From Polyangium spumosum (GTDB lineage: Bacteria > Myxococcota_A > Polyangia > Polyangiales > Polyangiaceae), in NCBI RefSeq assembly GCF_009649845.1, contig NZ_WJIE01000001.1:977054-1041053 (forward strand): a DNA stretch of 64,000 bases. Direction: 5' to 3'. Positions 26,016-35,105 of this stretch are shown one piece after another. Position 1 is the stretch's first letter, and every line of letters begins with the position of its first letter. The notes beneath the pieces were generated by a model. That model did not search any database. It was given only the letters and a program-made list of their open reading frames with translations, and was not told where the DNA came from. The position numbers were made by a program, and so were the translations under genes.

Positions 26016-28052
26016 ATGGGCGAGCGACGAGAAGACACGGAGGGCCCTTTTGGGCAGGGGGAGGACGGCGCGGAGATCCAGATTCCAACACCGAAGATCC
26101 TGATCGTCGACGACACGGCCGCGAACCTGCTCGCGTTCGAGGCCGCGCTCGAGCCGCTCGGTTACGAGATCGTGAAGGCCGTGTCCGGCCGCGCGGCCTT
26201 GCGGCACCTGCTCCGCCACGACTTTTCCCTCGTCCTCATGGACGTCCAGATGCCGGACATGAACGGCATCGAGACCGTCAAGCTCATCAAGCGCAGCAAG
26301 CGCCACCGCTACATCCCGATCCTCTTCATCACCGCGGTCCATCGCAGCATGTCCTTCATCCTCGAAGGGTACGAGACCGGCGCCGTCGATTACGTCCTCA
26401 AGCCCTGCCAGCCGAGCATCCTCCGTTCGAAGGTGACGGTGCTCGTCGAGCTCTTCCGGCAGAAGGAGATCGTCAAGCGCCAGGCCGCGCTCCTGCGCGA
26501 GCGCGAGCGCGAGGCGATGGAGCGCCGGGCCGAGCGCCGTTATCAGGGCATCATCGAGGCCATGCCCATCTGCGTGTGGACCACCCACGGCAATGGCGCG
26601 TTTCACGACGCGAACGACGCCTGGTCCCGGTACGCGGGCGTCCGGGGCCGGAAGGACGTGGGAAGAGCCCTGCTCGCGGCCCTGCACCCGGAGGACCGCA
26701 AGCAGGTGCTCGCCCTGTGGCGAAAGGCGCTCCGGCGCAGGATCGGCGTGGAGGTGCAGGCGCGGCTCCGGCGCGCGGACGGGGTGTATCGCTGGCACCT
26801 CGCGCGCGCGGTGCCGCAGCGGGACGAGGGGCACGTGCGGGGGTGGATCCTCACGGCGACCGACATCGACGAGCAAAAACGCGCCGAGGAGGCGGCGCAC
26901 CGGGCGCGCAAGGAGGCCGAGTCCGCGAATTTCGAGATCATGAAAGACGAGTTCCTCGCCACGATCTCGCACGAGCTGAACACGCCGCTCACGGCGATCG
27001 TGGGCTGGTCGAGCCTGCTCGCCACGGGCGCGCTCGACGGGGCGAGCGCCGAGCGAGGGCTCGATACGATCGCGCGCAGCGCCAGGGCCGAGCAGCGGGT
27101 GATCGAGGACATCCTCGACGCCTCGCGTATCGCCACGGGGCGCCTGCAGGTGCACCTCTCGCCGCTCGATCCGACGGCGATCGTGCACGAGGCGGTCGAC
27201 GCCCTGCGCCCGCTCGCGCGCGCGAAGGGCGTGACGTTCGAATGCGAGGTGGATTCGAGCGGGGCCTCGATGATGGCGGATCCGGACCGGCTCTGGCAGA
27301 TCACCTGGAAGCTCGTCTTCAACGCGATCAAATTCACGCCCTCGGGCGGCCGCGTGGACGTGCGGTTCGAGCACCTCGGCAAGCGATTCTTGCTCACGGT
27401 CTCCGACACGGGCGAAGGGATCACGCACGGCCGGCTCCCGCAGGTGTTTCGTTCTTTCAGCCAGGAAGACGCCTCGACGAAGCGCAAGCACGGCGGGCTC
27501 GGGCTGGGCCTGTCGATCGTGCAAAAGCTGGTGGAGCTGCACGGAGGCACGGTGAGCGCGGCGAGCGCCGGCAAGGGGTCGGGCGCGACGTTCACGGTGT
27601 CGCTCCCCTCGCAGGAGGGGCCGGAGCAGGGAGCGCCGGCGACACGCGTGGCGAGGTACGACCGGAGGATCCTGGAGGGAACGCGGGTGCTCTTGGTGAC
27701 GCCGGACGTGGAGGCGAGGGCGCTCTGCGCGGACGTGCTGCAACGGCGCGGCGCGGCGGTCTTTTCGGTGTCGTCGGCGGAGGAGGCGGTGGCCTTCGTG
27801 GCAGAATCGGCGCCGCCGGACGTGGTGGTGAGTGACCTCGTGACACGCGGCGGGGACGACGCGGCGTTCCTGGAGAGGTTGCGATCGCGGGACGGGCAGC
27901 ACCTGCCGTCGATCGCGGTGCTCGAGGCGGCCGAGGTGGATCAGACGTGGCAGGCGCTGTCGGCCGGGTTTCGCGGGTCCATCGCGAAGCCCATCCATCC
28001 GGCGCACCTGGTGGCGGCGATCGCGAGCGTCGGGCCCGGGAGCGGGGGCTGA
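26016..28052 (+). CDS. Hybrid histidine kinase (receiver-PAS-kinase-receiver)
   Basis: The start is ATG 26016 with GAAGGAG six nt upstream; the frame is open back to 25728 but overlaps the preceding gene. The 678-residue product has an N-terminal receiver (about 26-140, phospho-acceptor D76 in LVLMDVQMPD, conserved Lys in VLKPCQPS), a short coiled linker, a PAS domain (about 172-290), a HisKA domain (His in ATISHELNTPLTAI, about 318), an HATPase domain (VFNAIKFTPSGG, GLGLGLSIVQKL) and a C-terminal receiver-like domain (about 550-675) with Asp in VVVSDLVTRGG. No membrane segments are present. With a receiver at its start it probably acts in the middle of a phosphorelay. Its partners are not visible here. 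Confidence 0.92.
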   Translation: MGERREDTEGPFGQGEDGAEIQIPTPKILIVDDTAANLLAFEAALEPLGYEIVKAVSGRAALRHLLRHDFSLVLMDVQMPDMNGIETVKLIKRSKRHRYIPILFITAVHRSMSFILEGYETGAVDYVLKPCQPSILRSKVTVLVELFRQKEIVKRQAALLREREREAMERRAERRYQGIIEAMPICVWTTHGNGAFHDANDAWSRYAGVRGRKDVGRALLAALHPEDRKQVLALWRKALRRRIGVEVQARLRRADGVYRWHLARAVPQRDEGHVRGWILTATDIDEQKRAEEAAHRARKEAESANFEIMKDEFLATISHELNTPLTAIVGWSSLLATGALDGASAERGLDTIARSARAEQRVIEDILDASRIATGRLQVHLSPLDPTAIVHEAVDALRPLARAKGVTFECEVDSSGASMMADPDRLWQITWKLVFNAIKFTPSGGRVDVRFEHLGKRFLLTVSDTGEGITHGRLPQVFRSFSQEDASTKRKHGGLGLGLSIVQKLVELHGGTVSAASAGKGSGATFTVSLPSQEGPEQGAPATRVARYDRRILEGTRVLLVTPDVEARALCADVLQRRGAAVFSVSSAEEAVAFVAESAPPDVVVSDLVTRGGDDAAFLERLRSRDGQHLPSIAVLEAAEVDQTWQALSAGFRGSIAKPIHPAHLVAAIASVGPGSGG

Positions 28053-28149
28053 GCGGGGGGCTGAGAGGGAGGCGCGCGGGGGGTAGCGGAGTTCCGCTCG
28101 GCACGTACGCCTTCCCAGGCGCGGGCGGGGCGTGTTATCTGCCAGGAGG

Positions 28150-28608
28150 ATGCCTCCCGACCTCTCGACGCCCCTTCACGAGGCCGACGGCTTTTGCCGC
28201 GCGGGTCGTCACACGTATCGTTGCGAGAGCGCGGGCATCGTCTTCATCCGGCTCGGCGGGGATCTCTTCGAGGACGACGTGACCGCCTTTTTTGATGCGT
28301 TCGCCGGGCTCTGCGATACGAGCGAGCGCGGGCACGTGTTCTGGCTCGTCGATCTCGGGCGGCTCGGCGTCATCACGCCGGGCGCGCGCACGCGCGCCGC
28401 GAAGACGCCGGTGCGGCGTGAGAACAAGGGCATGGTGCTCTTCAATGGCACCTTCCGGCAACGCATGGCCGTGACCCTCGTCGACAAGGCCACGTCGCTG
28501 CTCCAGCCCCAGGCCCCGCCGCTCGTGAGCGTGAGCTCGGAGGCGGAGGCGCGCGCCTGGATCGACAAGCGCAGGCGCGAGCTCGAGGCGCGCCCCCTCA
28601 GCGCTTGA
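28150..28608 (+). CDS. Small STAS/SpoIIAA-like protein
   Basis: The product (152 residues from ATG 28150; a GTG at 28132 would add six) is soluble. Its pattern of alternating strands and helices (AGIVFIRLGGDLFEDDVTAF, then GHVFWLVDLGRLGVITPGAR) resembles the STAS/SEC14-like group of small proteins often found in myxobacteria. AGGAGG lies directly against ATG 28150, too close to serve that codon, so the start is uncertain. The fold call is tentative. It follows the hybrid kinase gene by about 100 bp on the same strand and overlaps the convergent gene at 28598 by 11 bp. Confidence 0.65.
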   Translation: MPPDLSTPLHEADGFCRAGRHTYRCESAGIVFIRLGGDLFEDDVTAFFDAFAGLCDTSERGHVFWLVDLGRLGVITPGARTRAAKTPVRRENKGMVLFNGTFRQRMAVTLVDKATSLLQPQAPPLVSVSSEAEARAWIDKRRRELEARPLSA

Positions 28609-29032
28609 ACGAGAGGAGCACCGGCCCGACGGCGGCCTCCGCGCAGGTCGCCGTGGCGCCGTCGCAGGCCGAGATGTTCACGTCGACGACGACCTCCCGG
28701 CTCCGGCGGAAATGTTCTTTGTTGCTCGGCAAGACGAGCATCATCGTCTCCTTCGGCTCCCCGTCGCATTCGAGGACGTCCTCGAAGCCGAGGCCCTCCA
28801 CCACATCTTTTCCGGACGCCTGGGACGCTTGCATCGAAATGGCCGGGGACGTGGCGCCCTGCGGACACGAATACACGATCGGGATGCCGATCAACGCGCC
28901 GTGGATGAACTGGCCCTTGCTGCCGATGTACACCACGAGGTCATCCATCGCATGCGCCGTCCCCGGCATCACGGGCAGCGCCGCCCCCGCGAGCAAAAGA
29001 GCCGTCCCGATCGTGCGAAGCATCTGTTTCAT
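28598..29032 (-). CDS. Secreted hypothetical protein
   Basis: A 144-residue product with a classical signal peptide (MKQMLRTIGTALLLAGAALP, cleavage near AHA-M about residue 28). The frame extends six codons upstream, but ATG 29032 is preceded by GGGGGA at good spacing. The mature part is about 115 residues with four cysteines (CPQG, ECDGE, ACDGATATC) likely paired as disulfides, and ends in LLSFKR. No family is recognised. It overlaps the convergent STAS-like gene by 11 bp and is divergent from the aldehyde dehydrogenase gene, with 292 bp between them for promoters. Confidence 0.7.
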   Translation of the reverse strand: MKQMLRTIGTALLLAGAALPVMPGTAHAMDDLVVYIGSKGQFIHGALIGIPIVYSCPQGATSPAISMQASQASGKDVVEGLGFEDVLECDGEPKETMMLVLPSNKEHFRRSREVVVDVNISACDGATATCAEAAVGPVLLSFKR

Positions 29033-29324
29033 ATTCGATTCCCCCGGCACGATGTATTCGGATGAACGCCAAGCACCGCAAGTCGCCTACACGAAATTCG
29101 GCAGCGCCCTCCTGTCCGGAGCGGCCCCGGGGCAGGGACGCCCTCGCTGCCCAGGCGCCTTCGTTCCGGACGCTGCCCTCCCCGCCCGTCCGAGGTGCGA
29201 GTTCTCCGATTGAAGCACGCCGCCCCTTTGGCTACGTTTGCCGACGCCCGCGCCGGCCCACGCCAGCGCGGACGAGCACGATGCGCCGGGCCTGCCGCTC
29301 GGCTTTCATGCGAGGGAGGACGAG

Positions 29325-30908
29325 ATGGGCCAGGTGGTGATGGACCGAGGGGCGGGCAACGTTGCGGGGAGCGGTCCGGGCGCCAATGGGCACGCCGCGA
29401 CGAAGATCCGGAGCTACGCGCCCGCGACGGGCGAGCTCATCGGCGAGGTGAAGGTCACCTCCGCCGACGAGGTGAAGCGCGCCGTCGAGCGCGCCCGCCG
29501 CGCGCAGGAGGCCTGGGGCGCGTTGCCCGTCGAGGAGCGCTGCGAGCGCGTGCTGCGCTTCCGCGACGCCATCGTCGACCGCGCCGACGAGATCGTCGAC
29601 CTGCTCGTGCGCGAGTGCGGCAAGCCGCGGCACGAGGCGCTGCTCCACGAGGTGATGGTCGCCGCCGATCTCGCGACCTTCTTCGCCAAGGCCGCGCCGC
29701 GCGTGCTCGCGCCGCACGAGGTCAAGCTCCACCTGCTCAAGCACAGGAAGAGCGTCATCCACTACAAGCCCCGCGGCGTCGTGGCCGTGATCTCGCCCTG
29801 GAACTACCCGTTTCAGCTCCCCTTGCGCGACGCGATCATCGCCCTGCTCGCGGGCAACGCCGTCGTGATCAAGCCGAGCGAGGTCACGCCGCTCATCGCG
29901 CAGAAGGCGAAGGAGGTCTGGGACAGCGCGGGCCTGCCCGAGGACCTCCTCCAGGTCGTGCCGGGCTTCGGGCCCACGGGCGCCGCGCTCATCGAGGCGC
30001 AGCCGGACTTCGTGATCCTGACAGGCAGCGTGGCCACCGGGCGCCGCGTCGCGGCCGCCTGCGGCGAGCGGCTCATCCCCTGCGTGATGGAGCTCGGCGG
30101 CAAGGCCCCGCTCATCGCCTGCGCCGACGCCGACGTCGAGCGCACCGCGCGCGCCATCGTCTTCGGCGGCTTCTCGAACGCGGGCCAGGTCTGCGTCTCC
30201 GTCGAGCGCGTCTACGCGCACCGCGAGGTGCACGACAAGCTCGTCGATCGCGTCGTCGAGCTGACCCGGGAGCTGCGCCAGGGCGACCCGAGCGCGGAGT
30301 TCGTCGACGTCGGGGCGATCATCTTCCCGCACCAGATCGACGTGGCCGAGAAGCACATCGCGGACGCGCTGCAGAAGGGCGCGAGCGTGCGCGCGGGCGG
30401 CAAGCGGCGCGAGGGGCCGGGGCAGTTCTTCGAGCCGACCGTGATCGACGGCTGCAACCACCAGATGACCGTGATGACCGAGGAGATCTTCGGGCCGATC
30501 GTGCCGTTCATGCGCGTCTCGACCGAGGAGGAGGCCCTGCGCCTGGCGAACGACTCGCACCTCGGGCTGAACGCCTACGTCTTCTCCCGCGACCGGGATC
30601 ACGCCCAGCGGCTCGCCGAGCGCGTCGAGGCGGGCAGCGTGCTCGTGAACGACGTGCTGACGAACGGCGGCACGCCCGACGTGCCCTTCGGCGGCATCAA
30701 GGCCAGCGGCTTCGGCCGGGCCATGGGCGAGGAGGGGCTGCGGGAGATGTGCAACATCAAGCACGTGAGCGTCGAGCGCGTCGGCATGGGCAGCAAGGAT
30801 CCACTCTGGTACCCGTACACGGCCCAGAGCTACGGCTGGTTCCGCAAGGGGCTCCGTGCGCTCTTCTCCGGCGGCGGGCTCTTGCGGCGTATCGGCGAGA
30901 TCCTGTAA
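29325..30908 (+). CDS. NAD(P)-dependent aldehyde dehydrogenase
   Basis: The 527-residue product oxidises an aldehyde to the acid using NAD or NADP. It has the full family pattern: ISPWNYPFQLPLRDAI near the cofactor site, TGSVATGRRV of the Rossmann fold, the general-base Glu in VMELGGKAPLIA (about 255), the catalytic Cys in FSNAGQVCVSVERVY (about 290) and the C-terminal PFGGIKASGFGR. ATG 29325 follows GGGAGGA at ideal spacing; the open frame upstream is ignored. About 20 Gly/Ala-rich residues precede the enzyme domain. The substrate cannot be read from sequence; general fatty or semialdehyde oxidation is possible. It is followed after 72 bp by a Ser/Thr kinase gene on the same strand. Confidence 0.93.
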   Translation: MGQVVMDRGAGNVAGSGPGANGHAATKIRSYAPATGELIGEVKVTSADEVKRAVERARRAQEAWGALPVEERCERVLRFRDAIVDRADEIVDLLVRECGKPRHEALLHEVMVAADLATFFAKAAPRVLAPHEVKLHLLKHRKSVIHYKPRGVVAVISPWNYPFQLPLRDAIIALLAGNAVVIKPSEVTPLIAQKAKEVWDSAGLPEDLLQVVPGFGPTGAALIEAQPDFVILTGSVATGRRVAAACGERLIPCVMELGGKAPLIACADADVERTARAIVFGGFSNAGQVCVSVERVYAHREVHDKLVDRVVELTRELRQGDPSAEFVDVGAIIFPHQIDVAEKHIADALQKGASVRAGGKRREGPGQFFEPTVIDGCNHQMTVMTEEIFGPIVPFMRVSTEEEALRLANDSHLGLNAYVFSRDRDHAQRLAERVEAGSVLVNDVLTNGGTPDVPFGGIKASGFGRAMGEEGLREMCNIKHVSVERVGMGSKDPLWYPYTAQSYGWFRKGLRALFSGGGLLRRIGEIL

Positions 30909-30980
30909 TCAGGTTGCTCTCGGGGCGATGGAGGGGCGCGGCCGCGCTCGCCCATCGCCTCCCCCGCCTCCTCGCGCCGC

Positions 30981-32708
30981 ATGAAGTCTTGTCCCACTTG
31001 CAGCCTCCGCTACCCGAGCGAGAGCAGCACCTGCTTCGCCGACGGGTCGGCGCTCGTCGTGCTCCGCGATCCGTGGCTCGGCTCCACGGTCGCGGGCAGG
31101 TACGTGCTCGACGAGCTCATCGGCATCGGCGGCATGGCTTCCGTGTACCGGGCGAGGTTCCTGCTCACGGACCGGCCGTGCGCGGTGAAGCTCTTGAACC
31201 CGCAGCTCGCCTCGGACGCGACGACACGCGAGCGCTTCAACCGCGAGGCGAGGCTCGCGCAGAGGCTCGCGCACCCGAACATCATCGAGATCTTCGACCA
31301 CGGCGACGCGGAGGACGGCACGCCGTTCCTCGTGATGGAGCTGCTCGAAGGCGAGAGCCTCTCGGAGATCATCGCGGCCGGCCCCGTGCCGCTCGCGCGC
31401 GCGTTGCCCATCGTCGTCCAGATGACCCGCGCGCTCGCCCGCGCCCACGACTTCGAGGTCATCCACCGTGATCTCAAGCCGGAGAACGTGTTCCTGCTCC
31501 GCGGAGACCGCGTGAAGTTGCTCGACTTCGGCATCGCGCGCTGCGCGCAGGACGTGCGCTTGACGAACGCCGGCGAGGTCTTCGGCACGCCCGAGTACAT
31601 GGCCCCCGAGCGCGCGACGTCGTCGGACGCGGGCCCTCCGGCCGACCTCTACGCGCTCGGCGTGATGCTCTTCGAGATGCTGACGCAGAGGTTGCCCTTC
31701 GACGCGCCGAGCCCCGCGCAGATCTTGAACAAGCACATGCTCGAGCCGCCGCCGCGCCTCGCCGAGCACCTGCCGGACGCGCCGCCCGCGCTCGACCACC
31801 TCGTCTACGACCTGATGGCGAAGGTGCCGGACGGCCGGCCCGTCGACGCGCACCGGGTCCTCGCGGCGCTGCAAGAGGTCAGCGAGGCCGCGCAGATCCC
31901 CTTGCCGCCCGAGCTCGAGTCGTCCCCCATCCCGCCCCCGCGCCCCTCGGCCGCGACCGCGGCGCAACGCTGGAGCCTACGCGTCGAGATCGTCGATCGG
32001 CTGGTCCAGAAGACGTACGGCGGCGCGCTGCCGGTCGAGGTCACGCGGACGCTCGAGCAGATGAAGGCGCACGTCAAGGAGCTCGCGGAGCTGCGGACCC
32101 GCGGCATCGAGGAGCAACGCGCGCTCGACACGATCCACCGCGAGTGGAAGGAGGGGCGCTTCCGCCAGGGCAAGGCGATGGATCGGCTCACGGCGGACAT
32201 CTCGCGGACACGCGAGGAGGCACGCGCGACCCGCGCCGGCATCGCGCCGCTCGCCGGGGCCGCGAGGTCGTTCGCGCCACGCGTGCGCGCCGCGCACCGG
32301 GACGTGGTCTTCTGGGAGGGCCGGAGCGGGTTTCACGAGCCGTACCGCGAGCTCGCGGCCGCATACCGCACGCTCGCCGATCTCGTCGACCTCTGGACGA
32401 ACGCGCGCCACGCGGAGCTCGAGGTCGAGGCGGCCGCGGTGGAAAAGGAGCGCGCCGTGGCCGAGGTGGACCAGCAGATCCGGGAGCTGCGCCACAGCCT
32501 CGTGATCGCGGATCGGGCGATGGAGGATCGCAAAGCGAAGCACTTCGTCGCGCTCGCGGACGTCGGCCGGCGCGCCGAGAAGCTCGAGCTCGAGCTTCTG
32601 CGCTCGTCGGGGCGGCTCTGCGCGCCGCTCCGAGGCCGGGCCGATCTCGCGCCGTTTTTCGCCGAGCTCGCGGGCGCGGCGCCGGCGGCGGCGGCCCTCA
32701 CCCCCTAG
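30981..32708 (+). CDS. Ser/Thr protein kinase with N-terminal zinc-ribbon-like motif and C-terminal coiled coil
   Basis: The 575-residue product starts with MKSCPTCSLRYPSESSTCFADG-like sequence, with Cys4, Cys7 and Cys18, a zinc-ribbon-like knuckle lacking a clear fourth Cys. The kinase domain (about 40-305) has IGIGGMASVYRA, the Lys in CAVKLL, HRDLKPENV, LLDFGIAR and GTPEYMAPE, so it should be active. A Pro-rich hinge follows, then about 240 residues of charged helix with heptad-like spacing (for example EVDQQIRELRHSL, EDRKAKHFVAL) that should form coiled coils and could mediate dimerisation or substrate binding. There is no membrane segment. Its last codons overlap the first copy of an intergenic repeat at 32695. 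Confidence 0.9.
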   Translation: MKSCPTCSLRYPSESSTCFADGSALVVLRDPWLGSTVAGRYVLDELIGIGGMASVYRARFLLTDRPCAVKLLNPQLASDATTRERFNREARLAQRLAHPNIIEIFDHGDAEDGTPFLVMELLEGESLSEIIAAGPVPLARALPIVVQMTRALARAHDFEVIHRDLKPENVFLLRGDRVKLLDFGIARCAQDVRLTNAGEVFGTPEYMAPERATSSDAGPPADLYALGVMLFEMLTQRLPFDAPSPAQILNKHMLEPPPRLAEHLPDAPPALDHLVYDLMAKVPDGRPVDAHRVLAALQEVSEAAQIPLPPELESSPIPPPRPSAATAAQRWSLRVEIVDRLVQKTYGGALPVEVTRTLEQMKAHVKELAELRTRGIEEQRALDTIHREWKEGRFRQGKAMDRLTADISRTREEARATRAGIAPLAGAARSFAPRVRAAHRDVVFWEGRSGFHEPYRELAAAYRTLADLVDLWTNARHAELEVEAAAVEKERAVAEVDQQIRELRHSLVIADRAMEDRKAKHFVALADVGRRAEKLELELLRSSGRLCAPLRGRADLAPFFAELAGAAPAAAALTP

Positions 32709-32758
32709 CCCCCTCGCCCTCACCCCCTAGCCCCCTCTCCCGCGCGCGGGAGAGGGGG
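32695..32758. repeat. Intergenic repeat: two 21-bp direct copies and a perfect 14-bp palindrome
   Basis: CCCTCACCCCCTAGCCCCCT plus one base occurs at 32695-32715 and again at 32717-32737. It is followed by CCCCCTCTCCCGCG (32731-32744) and its exact reverse complement (32745-32758), which make a very stable hairpin. Similar CCCTCACCCC...GGGAGAGGGG elements are scattered between genes in many bacteria. It may end the kinase transcript. The first copy supplies the last codons of the kinase gene, so the element seems to have inserted or expanded there. Confidence 0.7.
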
Positions 32759-32856
32759 AAAAGAGAGATGTTGGGGGTGACGTAACGTTCGTGCGATGAT
32801 GGCCCCCGGCGCGCGAGTGACGCGTCGTGGTTTCAGCGGCGCGTGCTCGCAACATC

Positions 32857-33117
32857 ATGTCGGGGAAGGTCAAGCAGCTCATCGACGCCATCGTCGCCCA
32901 CCGATCGCGGGGGAACCCGACGATGGCGGGGTTCGTCCGCGCGAAGCTCATGCTGAAAGGCATCGATCCCGCGCAATACACGGACACCTCGCCCGACGAT
33001 CCCGCGGTCGTGCGCAAGCTCGAGGCCCTCGCGCGCGAGCTCGGCGTCGAGCCGTCCGGGCCAGGCGCGGGCGTGTCGTGGCGACCGCCGCCGTCCTCCG
33101 GCAACCACCACCGCTAG
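32857..33117 (+). CDS. Small hypothetical protein
   Basis: An 86-residue soluble protein starting at ATG 32857 (MSGKVKQLIDAIVAHRSRG). An alternative start ten codons upstream is possible. It looks like a short helical domain (residues 1-65) with the pattern of a small regulatory or structural protein, followed by a Pro/Gly/Ser-rich tail ending in His residues. No family is recognised. It stands between the Ser/Thr kinase and the FIST gene, with 38 bp to the latter, so it could belong to the same transcript. Codon use and length are compatible with a real gene, but support is limited. Confidence 0.55.
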   Translation: MSGKVKQLIDAIVAHRSRGNPTMAGFVRAKLMLKGIDPAQYTDTSPDDPAVVRKLEALARELGVEPSGPGAGVSWRPPPSSGNHHR

Positions 33118-33155
33118 CCCATCACCTTCGAGAGCACGCGAGGAGGAGTGTCAAC

Positions 33156-34262
33156 GTGCCCGTTCGAACTGCTCATGCGACCGAGAGTCGCGAAAGCGAC
33201 GTCGCTCGCCTGATGCGCGAGAGGCTCGCGCCGGTCGAGCCCGTCGTGGTCCTGTATTTCGCCGGCGGCGACCGGGATCCCCGCGCGCTCGCCGAGGCGA
33301 TGCAGCGCGCGTTCCCCGGCGCGCTCGTGGTCGGCTGCACGACGGCCGGAGAGCTCGAGGGCCACACGTGGCGCAAGGGCTCGGTCGTCGCCATGGGGCT
33401 CGGCGGAGACGTCGTGCGCGACGCGGCCGCGGCCGTGATCGACGACCTGCGCGGCCGCGCCGACGTGAAGGACGCGCTCGCGCCGCTCGAAGCGCACCTC
33501 GGCAGCCCGCTCGCGAGCCTGGATCCGTCGAAGCACGTGGGCCTCTTGCTCGTCGACGGGCTCAGCATGGCCGAGGAGCGGCTCATGGATCGGCTCGGCG
33601 ACCTCACCGACATCCCGATCCTCGGCGGCTCGGCGGGCGACGACCTGAGGTTCTCGGCCACGTGGGTCGCGAAGGGCGGCAGGGCGTATCCGAGCGCCGC
33701 GGTGCTGCTCGTGCTCGAGCCTGCCGTGCCGTTCCGCGTGCTCAAGACGCAGAGCTTCCGCCCGCTCGATCGCACGCTGCGCGTGACGGGCTGCGATGAG
33801 GCCGCGCGCGTGGTGCACGCGTTCGACGGCAAACCCGCGGCGAGCCGGTACGCCGAGGTGCTCGGGATCCCGGCGGGCGAGCTCGCGGGAAACTTCATGC
33901 GCCACCCGCTCGGCCTCATGGTCGAGGGCGAGCCCTACGTGCGGAGCCCGCAGCAGATCCGCGGCGAGAGCGTGGTCTTTTACTGCAACGTGCCCGAAGG
34001 GACGGTCCTCACGGTGCTCGAAGCGAGCGACATCGTGGAGGACACGCGCCGCGCGCTCTCGCAGGCCCGCGCGGAGCTCGGCGGCGCGTCGGCGCTGATC
34101 GATTTCGACTGCGTGCTTCGTTGCCTGGAGATCGAGAGCCGGGGCCTCGGCGAGCCGTACGGCGCGCTCTTCGAGGGGATCCCGGCGATCGGGTTCAGCA
34201 CGTACGGCGAGCAGTTCCTGGGGCACGTCAACCAGACGGCCACGATGCTCCTCTTCGGCTGA
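33156..34262 (+). CDS. FIST-domain sensory protein
   Basis: The start is GTG 33156, with AGGAGGAG seven nt upstream, giving 368 residues; the longer open frame back to 32796 crosses another gene. FIST N (about 20-230) shows ALVVGCTTAGELEG, and a GLLLVDGLS segment followed by IPILGGSAGDD, the hallmarks of the family. FIST C (about 235-365) ends with IGFSTYGEQFLGHVNQTATMLLF, also typical. FIST proteins are thought to bind small ligands, perhaps amino acids, and are often found beside signalling enzymes. Here no kinase is fused and the protein is soluble. The ligand is unknown. Confidence 0.9.
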   Translation: MPVRTAHATESRESDVARLMRERLAPVEPVVVLYFAGGDRDPRALAEAMQRAFPGALVVGCTTAGELEGHTWRKGSVVAMGLGGDVVRDAAAAVIDDLRGRADVKDALAPLEAHLGSPLASLDPSKHVGLLLVDGLSMAEERLMDRLGDLTDIPILGGSAGDDLRFSATWVAKGGRAYPSAAVLLVLEPAVPFRVLKTQSFRPLDRTLRVTGCDEAARVVHAFDGKPAASRYAEVLGIPAGELAGNFMRHPLGLMVEGEPYVRSPQQIRGESVVFYCNVPEGTVLTVLEASDIVEDTRRALSQARAELGGASALIDFDCVLRCLEIESRGLGEPYGALFEGIPAIGFSTYGEQFLGHVNQTATMLLFG

Positions 34263-34316
34263 TCGCCTGGAACGCCGGGGCTTCCGGCGCGCCCCTCGGG
34301 GCTCCACGGACCCCGC

Positions 34317-35105
34317 ATGGCGTTCGAGGGGATCCTCTTCGATGTGGATGGCGTGCTCGTCGATTCACCCCACGAGCGAGCCTGGCGGGAGACGCTGGAG
34401 GAGCTCATGCAGGGCCCCTGGCGGGACATCGCGGGGCGATCGCGGTACACGCCGACAGGCTTCGACACGGCCGTCTACCTCGCGGAGGTCGCGGGCAAGC
34501 CACGCGAGGACGGGGCGCGCTCGGCGCTCGAGTACTTCGGCGTGCCCGACGCCGCGGGCCTCGCGGCCGAGTACGCGACGCGCAAGCAGGCGAAGATCGT
34601 GGGCCTCATCCAGGAGGGCGCGTTCGAGGCCTTCCCGGACGCGCTCCGGTTCGTGCTCGCCATGCGCGACATGGGCTTGCCGATGGCGGTCGCGTCGTCG
34701 TCGCGCAACGCGAACGAGCTGCTCGCGCGGATCGTGGTGCCCGAGCCGATGCCGGGCATCCGGCCGGATCCGCTGGGGAAGGAGCCCGGCACGACGCTCG
34801 TCGACCTCTTCGACGCGAACGTCTGCGGCAGGACGTTTCCGCGGGGCAAACCGCACCCGGACATCTTCCTCGCGGCCGCCGCGGAGCTCGGCGTGCGGCC
34901 CGAGGGGGCGCTCGTGGTGGAGGACGCGACGGCGGGGATCCAGGCGGCGAAGGCCGGAGGGATGCACGCGCTTGGGGTGGCGCGCCTCGGGGACGAGGAG
35001 CTGCTCTGGGCGGCGGGGGCCGACCTCGTGGTGCAATCACTCGACGAGGTGGATCGGGACGCGCTCGCGCGCGGGACACTCGCGCGGGGCAGGAAGGCGG
35101 CTTGA
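34317..35105 (+). CDS. HAD-family phosphatase/phosphomutase (beta-phosphoglucomutase-like)
   Basis: A 262-residue haloacid dehalogenase hydrolase. The nucleophile Asp9 and acid Asp11 are in ILFDVDGVLVDS; motif II Ser is in MAVASSSRNANEL; motif III Lys is in RGKPHPDIFLAAA; motif IV acids are in ALVVEDATAGIQAAKAGGM. The cap is the helical type inserted after motif I. This order fits the beta-phosphoglucomutase/phosphatase subgroup. An unusual insert (GIRPDPLGKEPGTTLVDLFD) lies between motifs II and III. The stop is at 35105, with the convergent sqr stop directly next to it at 35106 and no space for a terminator. Confidence 0.88.
   Translation: MAFEGILFDVDGVLVDSPHERAWRETLEELMQGPWRDIAGRSRYTPTGFDTAVYLAEVAGKPREDGARSALEYFGVPDAAGLAAEYATRKQAKIVGLIQEGAFEAFPDALRFVLAMRDMGLPMAVASSSRNANELLARIVVPEPMPGIRPDPLGKEPGTTLVDLFDANVCGRTFPRGKPHPDIFLAAAAELGVRPEGALVVEDATAGIQAAKAGGMHALGVARLGDEELLWAAGADLVVQSLDEVDRDALARGTLARGRKAA

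Noticed and set aside
32796-33155. Extended N terminus for the FIST protein
   Set aside because: It crosses the small gene at 32857 in another frame, and GTG 33156 has an ideal AGGAGGAG.
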